A stretch of 64,000 bases of DNA, from contig BSDZ01000078.1 of the NCBI GenBank assembly GCA_030268105.1, positions 4,143,001 through 4,207,000 of the forward strand. The letters are read 5' to 3'. Positions within the stretch are counted from its first letter, which is position 1; every line of letters starts with the position of its first letter. The translations under genes and the position numbers were made by a program. The stretch comes from Volvox africanus. Lineage: Eukaryota; Chlorophyta; Chlorophyceae; Chlamydomonadales; Volvocaceae. The notes beneath the pieces are model-generated. The model was not told the origin of the DNA, made no database searches, and saw nothing but the letters and a program-made list of their open reading frames with translations. Positions 58,073 through 64,000 of the stretch are shown one piece after another.

Positions 58073-61000
58073 ATGGGCTCCTATGCCGAGCTCCACCAGC
58101 AGCAGGGTGGACTGTTTGCCACCGATTCTCGCAACCATGGCTACGCGGACCTCTACCTGCAGCAGCAGTCAGAGGCCACCGCCAGGCGCTCTAATTCTAG
58201 TGAGCCGAGTAACTTGCAAAACGCGCTGTGAGTTTTATCTGTCACCTACATTTCCTCCTGATGTTTATTATCGTGTGCGTAGGCTTCCACCCTCGTCAAA
58301 CTGCAGAAGCCGCCTGCAGGCGGTCGTACCCATCTGAGCAGTACAGGGTCGTGGTGTCAGCTTTGGACGATGGATGTGAAAGGCGACCATCGTCCATGAT
58401 GTCACCAGGGCAGCAGGACAGTGGCGGTTATGCAGCCATCGCCGCGGCTGCCGTCGCAGCAGTTGCTGAAACCGTGGGGCACGAAAGCTCGCCCACACAA
58501 AGGGCGAAGGTGGTAGGTAATGGCGGATCACCATCACCGTCGCCACGGCAACGGCTGGACCCTAGCGTTTCAAGGTGCGCTAATTTTGGTGGCTAGGTGG
58601 GCTAGAGGCGTGTCATCTGGTGGACTGCTGACCGTAGGAAGCCTAATAGGCAGTATTGAAACGCAGTTTTGCAGTATGTGCCATTCATGCCCGTATGACT
58701 TTTCTGCGTCGTGGGCCTTAGGCCCGCCACTACCATCCTTGCACAGGCAACCGCCATGCGTTCTGCCAAACTAAAGCAGCTGGCGCAACGGCAGCAACAA
58801 CAGCTGGTGCAATCGTCCCAACCAGTGTCCGCACCTGCTACTGGGGGAAGAACTGGGAAGCAGCAGGTGCGGCTATCGGCCGTGCTTCAACTCGCCCCCC
58901 ATTTGTATGACAGACATCGGCTGTCAGCTGTGGAGAAATTCATAGACAAGATCGACATTCTCCCAGCCCGTTATGCGGAGGCGCAGGTGAGGTTACCGCC
59001 GTGGACTCGAGATGAAAGGGCAGAGGGAACCTGGGCTGGGATGAACCCTTTTTGCACCAATGTAGAAGTGTTTTACGGAACTAGGTGCACAGGTCGTCCT
59101 TGGGGCCAAGCAGCCACTTGATACTTGGGCGTTTATCAATGCACATAACTTGGGGGTTAGCCTGCATCCCAAGAATTGGGCAAAGGCTTAGCGCAAAAAA
59201 GCGTGCTTGCTTGCTTGCTTAGGGTTTCGATGCCATCGATATGCTATTGCCACCCCTGGCGAATCGAGCGCGATGACAGTGACTTTGCCATATGCACTGC
59301 TTCATTGTATGAGTATGCTAGGCATGCTTCACCAGCTGTCAATTTTGGAAATTGAATTGAATCAACTGGCGTGCATGAAATAGAACGCTTACGCCTTTTT
59401 GAATACCGGTATCCTGCTTTTTACATTACATGCCACTATCATTTCGGCCTTCCTTTCTGTGTCGTGGAGGTGGTCTTCCTTAGCAAGAACTCCCTCACCA
59501 CAGTGGCCGGCCTGGAGCAGTTTAAGCAGCTACGGGTGCTGGGTCTGGCAGACAACCTTTTGACGGACCCCGAGCACCTAGATGCTCTGGCTGCGGCCTG
59601 CCCGGGTCTGGAGGCGCTGTCTCTAGAAGGGAACCCAATCGCATACGTGCCGCATTACAGGTCAGCCATGAAACCGCATGGGACGCGTCATAGGAGTTTC
59701 CTCCGTTGCTAAGTTCGCGTATAATTACCTTCTCGAAGTTGTCAGCTAGGTGCAATTTAAAGAAGACGGAGTGTTGAGAATGATCGATGATGATGATGGT
59801 GGTGGTGGTGGTACATTTAGTCCTCAGGAATGGGAGACAAGTATTAAAGCTAACCCCCTACTAGGCAGGAGCTTTTTTGTGTTCACATAGCGAACCGTAT
59901 GTGCGGTGCGGAGCGGTGCTAAACATTTTGAATCAACGCTTCCGCTGCGATTACCTGCGGGATTCCCTATGCAGGGCGCGCGTTGCACTGATGCTGCCAA
60001 ACCTTAAGTCCCTCGATGGGCGGCCCATCACAGACGAGGAACGTTCAGCAGCTCCGGCTGCGGTGGCGGCTGAGGAGGCCACCATGGCAGTGCTAATGCG
60101 AAATGCCTGCGAAGTGCACAAGATGGTGGGTCGGTCCGTAAGCCTTGCCAGCGGAGCTTGCTGCGCGTGCTCAGCGTGAAACTGTCGTGTGCATTCGTGC
60201 CGGGGTGGCTGGTGTTAACACGGAACTGTCCCAACATTGCTTATGTGAAGCTATCCCTTCGGTGCAGCTAATGTGGATTTGCCTGCTCCCTATCCTTTTG
60301 CATCTTATTGCCATGTGCCATGAGCACACTTTCATGCCCGCCACCACCTCTCCAGGCCAGTGTGGTTCAAAGAGCGCAGCTGCATATGGAGCTTCTGCAT
60401 GTCATGCACAGCAGGGGGGCAGTGCTGAGGCGTGTTGAGACGCTGGGCGACGCAGCCACCGCAACCGGAGGCCGCAGCTTAGCGCGGCTCGTGGACATGT
60501 GGGATTATGAGTCCTACCTAACTGTTGAGGTGCGTGAGTGGCCTCGTGCGGAAGAAACTGGGGGAATGAGCACCCTTCTTCTCGTCCCGGTTTTGACTTG
60601 ACGGCAAGAACCCTTGCCAGGTCATCTACCCCAAGCAAGATGCAATGCTTGCGAACCATGCGTGGCTCGCCATGTCGCGTACAAGCACCACAGATGCCGC
60701 CATTGTGAATATAACGTTTTTTTACACTCTAGACCTTCTCCCTGGCTGACCATGCTGCCTGATGACCCGATTTGAGCCCTCCCCAGGAGCGACGGAAGAT
60801 TCGCGGAGCGTTGCTGCGTGAGGTTGGGCGCATGTTCCGGCAGCTCAAAGTGCAGCAGCCGGCTTCATCACGGGCGCTACCATCGTGGGAGGAAGCCTTT
60901 GCCCAGGTAAAGACCCTTCGCCCAAGCATAATTCTGCCTCCATGGACCTTAGCTTCAGGAGAGTGGCCTGTCAGCTCTCAATTTGTCCTGCCCTGGGAAC

Positions 61001-64000
61001 TGTCCTCCTTCCTCCCTGAGCCCGCAGGTGATGACGGCCCAGCAGCAGACCACTGCGATGCTGCTGGATTTGTTGACACAGTGTCAGCTGGCCATCGACG
61101 AACTTCTCCGTAGCATGGCAGGGCCGCTGGGGCGGGGTTGCAACGATATGTTCACAGGTCTGGATGGCGGTCCAGGCACGGCCGGTGGCAGCGGGGGCGT
61201 AGAGGTTCGGGCGCTGCTGCTGCGCGAGGCGGAAGCGGAAATGGAGCGGCACAGGGCGATGCGGCGAGAGCGGGAGGAGGTCCTGGCAGAGTTCCGGTGA
61301 GCCGCAGGATAGCAACCAATCGTGGAGCTGGCCCTCTGCCTTCACCCTCCTTATGTTTCAACTTCACATGCTTCTATTCCGTGCACCGCTCACTGCTGAC
61401 GAATTGCGAGGTTGTGATACTGAGTTGTATGGTGTCAGGGAAAGAACAATCAAAGCACGTGCCGGTCCTAGCGTCTTTATTTTCGGGATTGAACGTAAAT
61501 AGCTGGTATCGCATCATCTTAACGAACTTCACACGTCCTCGATCTGTCCCGCCCTTGATGTCGTCCCACCCAGCGACACCGCCATTAAACAGTTTCGCAG
61601 CAGCCCATTGCGCTCTGCGCAGCGCCCAGCACTCAAATCCTCTCTTAAGCGCACAAGCCAGCCATTTTCCAGGCGCGGCGGTAGTGGCGACGTTGATGGC
61701 GGCAGCGATGGGGCCGAGGACCGCCAGTCGCCGCGTTCTGCACCGCCACGATGGCAGTCCGCGCGTTCTTCCCCACTGGCACCGGATGCCGTGAAGCGGA
61801 TCATGCGCGCAAGGCAGGGCGTTGCACCGACCCGCGCCTGTTCATCTAGCACCACCTCTGGCGCCAGTGCAAGGCATAAAGAGGAAGGCTTCCCGCACGC
61901 CGTTAGGGCCAATTCAGCGCTGCCAACCCAATCGCAACCTTTCCTAGCCCGCACATCTGGTGAAGATGCTTCTTCAGAGACCGGCTCGGCAAGTGCGCGA
62001 CTTCTAGGGAGGCCCATGTCTGTCGACCGGATTACTGCGCGCTATGAAGACCAGCAGGAGGCCATGACAACCGTGAATGCTACTGGGCCCGGCGGGACCA
62101 GTCGATTGGTGGCCGGGGCATCGGGGCCAGGGGGCCATAGGAGATGCAAATCAGTCGACGCGGGGACGCTTCACCAGCCTGGAGGCATAAGCAGCAACGG
62201 CGGTCATACGGCACCTACATCCGCTGGTCGAACACAGGCCCAGCAGCGGCGGCGCAGCTCTTTGGTGAGCTCCCCGGAGAAGGCAAGGCAGTTTACAACA
62301 ATGGCCATTCATCGAGTGGCTATCCTGGGCATTCCATGCCCTCACACGCTGTTCAGTTTGCTTCATGCAAGCCTTGCAAATAGATGGATTGAGGATTAGA
62401 TAGCTTCCAACAGTGCCATGGGCACTACGGGATCCTACAGGCCAAGAGTGAACTCTTGGTTTGTAGGATCCCGTAGTGCTGCTCCACAGCCTCCCCTCAT
62501 GTCCCCATATCCTCACCGCAAGGGAACTGATAGCCGTACTGCATGCAAGGCTGCTCTAAGTTGTTGATCCCCTCACCACGGATATTGCGTCTGCAGAGCC
62601 CGTTGTCACCCGCATCGCCTCCACAACGGCGCGCCTGGAGACCTGGTGGCGGCACACAGGGTAAGGTACCGTAGCCTTCAGCTCACATGATTTGATTTGC
62701 AAATTTGTACGCACCCAAGAATGTCCCAAGTGCTGGGAAGGAGGAGTCTTTACAAAGCTGAGCATTTTCTTTTTTGTATGGTCCTTCACATTCTCGCTTT
62801 AAGTGTGACCGTGTCTCCTACTGCTTCGCCGAGCTTAATATTCGTAACCGGTGCAGTACCAGCAATTAATGAAAGGACGAATAAATTTCAACTGATGGGC
62901 GTTTTCCATGGGCGTGTGTGTGAACGTGCACCCAGGCTGCGGGCGATCCCCCCCCTCTCCAGTGAACTATAAAGATGCGGCACATGCCGTGGAGCGTGCC
63001 ATGCGAAAGCTGCGGATGCAGAACCAGGAGACGGCGGGCACCAGTCCAGAGCGCGTCAGAGCACTCGCAGCCTCCGCAGCTGCAGTCGCTGCGATAGCAG
63101 CCGGCGCCGTGGCGGACGGTTCGGCCTTACCATCCCCAAAACGGCAGATCGGCCTGCCGGATCGCGGCATTACCACTTCTCCGACGATCTTAGGCCGGCG
63201 CCATCACGCCTCGGCTGGGGCCCCTACGGAGATCCCGCCTCACCTGGCAGCTGCTGGACCTCTGCAGAAAAAGGGCCCATCGCTGCCCGCTCCCCAGGCA
63301 CGGCGGTCGTTGCAGGACGAGCTTATGGGATTACCGGCAGCATCCAACCAAGGCCTCATGCAGCCAGCCAGCGGCAAGGGCACTTACCGAACTGACGTAG
63401 CGAGTTCTCCGGGGTCGAGGCTGCGAGCCTCCTCCCCGGCGGCCCCGGGGTCACAGGCCGGGGTCTCTGGCAGCAGCAGTCACGCAGCTGTGGCATCTGC
63501 TCGGATTGATAACCTGCGCCGAGAGTTGGAAGAGTCCGCTCGTGAGACAGCACGATTGCGCCAGATCGCGGAAACGGCCGCAATGCCCCTCCCACCAAGA
63601 TTGCCGCAAGCAGCAGACGCCCCTGCTGCCGCACCTGCCTGGATACCACAGCCGCCGCCGTGGTCAGTAATAACTACGGTGAACGTGAACACTGGCGGCA
63701 CTGACAGGGGTCCGCCTCCTCATTTGGGCCAATACCAAAGTACTGCGTCCGGACCACAGTACAGCTGGCAGGTCCAGAGTGGCCCTCAGCCCGTCGCACC
63801 TCCACCATGGTACTCGCAGGGAGCAACCTTGGATGGTCATGTCGACGAGCGCATGGTGGAATCACCACAAGTTGACGTGTCGCTGCGGCCGAAGGAGTGG
63901 AGGACAGCAACGCAGGATGATGGGTCTGGGACGAGTCCATTGCCGCAGCCGCGGATGCCGCCCTCGGCATTGCAGCCCCATCGCGCTGCCTGGCCGGGCC
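58073..64000 (+). CDS. Leucine-rich-repeat and coiled-coil protein (3' end beyond window)
   Basis: Exons joined in phase: 58073-58199, 58283-58574, 58722-58986, 59470-59660, 59975-60125, 60356-60529, 60787-60906, 61028-61296, 61574-62264, 62597-62660, and 62963 to the window edge, still open. The ATG at 58073 begins MGSYAELHQQQ. After a Gln-rich linker come SDS22-type leucine-rich repeats (VVFLSKNSLTTVAGLEQFKQ; LRVLGLADNLLTD; LEALSLEGNPIA) and the usual cap (RVALMLPNLKSLDGRPIT). Charged helices follow (ERRKIRGALLREVGRMF; LLREAEAEMERHRAMRRERE), then a Ser/Arg-rich disordered part and a further helix (IDNLRRELEESARETARLRQ). LRR plus coiled-coil proteins of this type are common in cilia and basal bodies (for example VFL1/LRRCC1-like), but assignment to one of them is inference. 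The promoter is shared with the EGF gene. Confidence 0.82.
62422..62479. repeat. Near-perfect 58-nt hairpin in an LRR-gene intron
   Basis: An 18-bp perfect stem (GCACTACGGGATCCTACA, 62422-62439, with its exact complement at 62462-62479), then GG opposite TT (G-U pairs in RNA), then an 8-bp stem (CCAAGAGT/ACTCTTGG) and a 2-base loop. It lies in the intron 62265-62596, about 160 bases after the donor. Confidence 0.9.

Overview
The window looks like nuclear DNA of a volvocine green alga (Volvox/Eudorina/Chlamydomonas group). The evidence is: GC-rich coding DNA with long Gly, Gln, Pro and Ser tracts; many short GT-AG introns; TGTAA polyadenylation motifs in place of AATAAA; plant-type protein families (SPL/CRR1-like, DUF1664); and a worn Ty1/copia element. 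The genus is an inference. No bacterial operons, rRNA, tRNA or CRISPR arrays were found.

Layout from left to right. 2.4-9.1 kb (-): a very long protein that ends like the ankyrin/membrane-anchor half of SPL1/CRR1-type SBP regulators, but no SBP zinc finger was found. 10.6-12.3 kb (-): a DUF1664 membrane/coiled-coil protein, divergently paired with a 12.7-18.4 kb (+) gene that has an N-terminal membrane segment and a C-terminal TLDc domain. One intron of that gene is largely filled by 96 copies of an 11-bp satellite. 22.1-26.2 kb (-): a PKA-type AGC kinase catalytic subunit. 30.1-34.8 kb (-): an unrecognised Ser/Pro/Gln-rich protein with a helical tail. 36.7-43.6 kb (+): unidentified exons, then a Gly-rich GYF-domain protein. 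47.8-57.6 kb (-): a 17-exon secreted/type I membrane protein built of EGF-like and PPC-like beta modules, with a degenerate copia fragment lying antisense in one intron. 58.1-64.0 kb (+): a leucine-rich-repeat plus coiled-coil protein, divergent from the EGF gene and cut by the window edge.

Exon joins were made by hand from splice sites, reading phase and domain continuity. The EGF, DUF1664, kinase, coiled-coil and LRR models stay in frame across every proposed junction. The proposed kinase exon 7 and EGF exon 7 boundaries are less certain. The genes are not an operon. They look like ordinary eukaryotic neighbours, with two short divergent promoters (about 0.4-0.5 kb). The stretches 18.4-22.1, 26.2-30.1, 34.8-36.7 and 43.6-47.8 kb hold no gene I can support with confidence.
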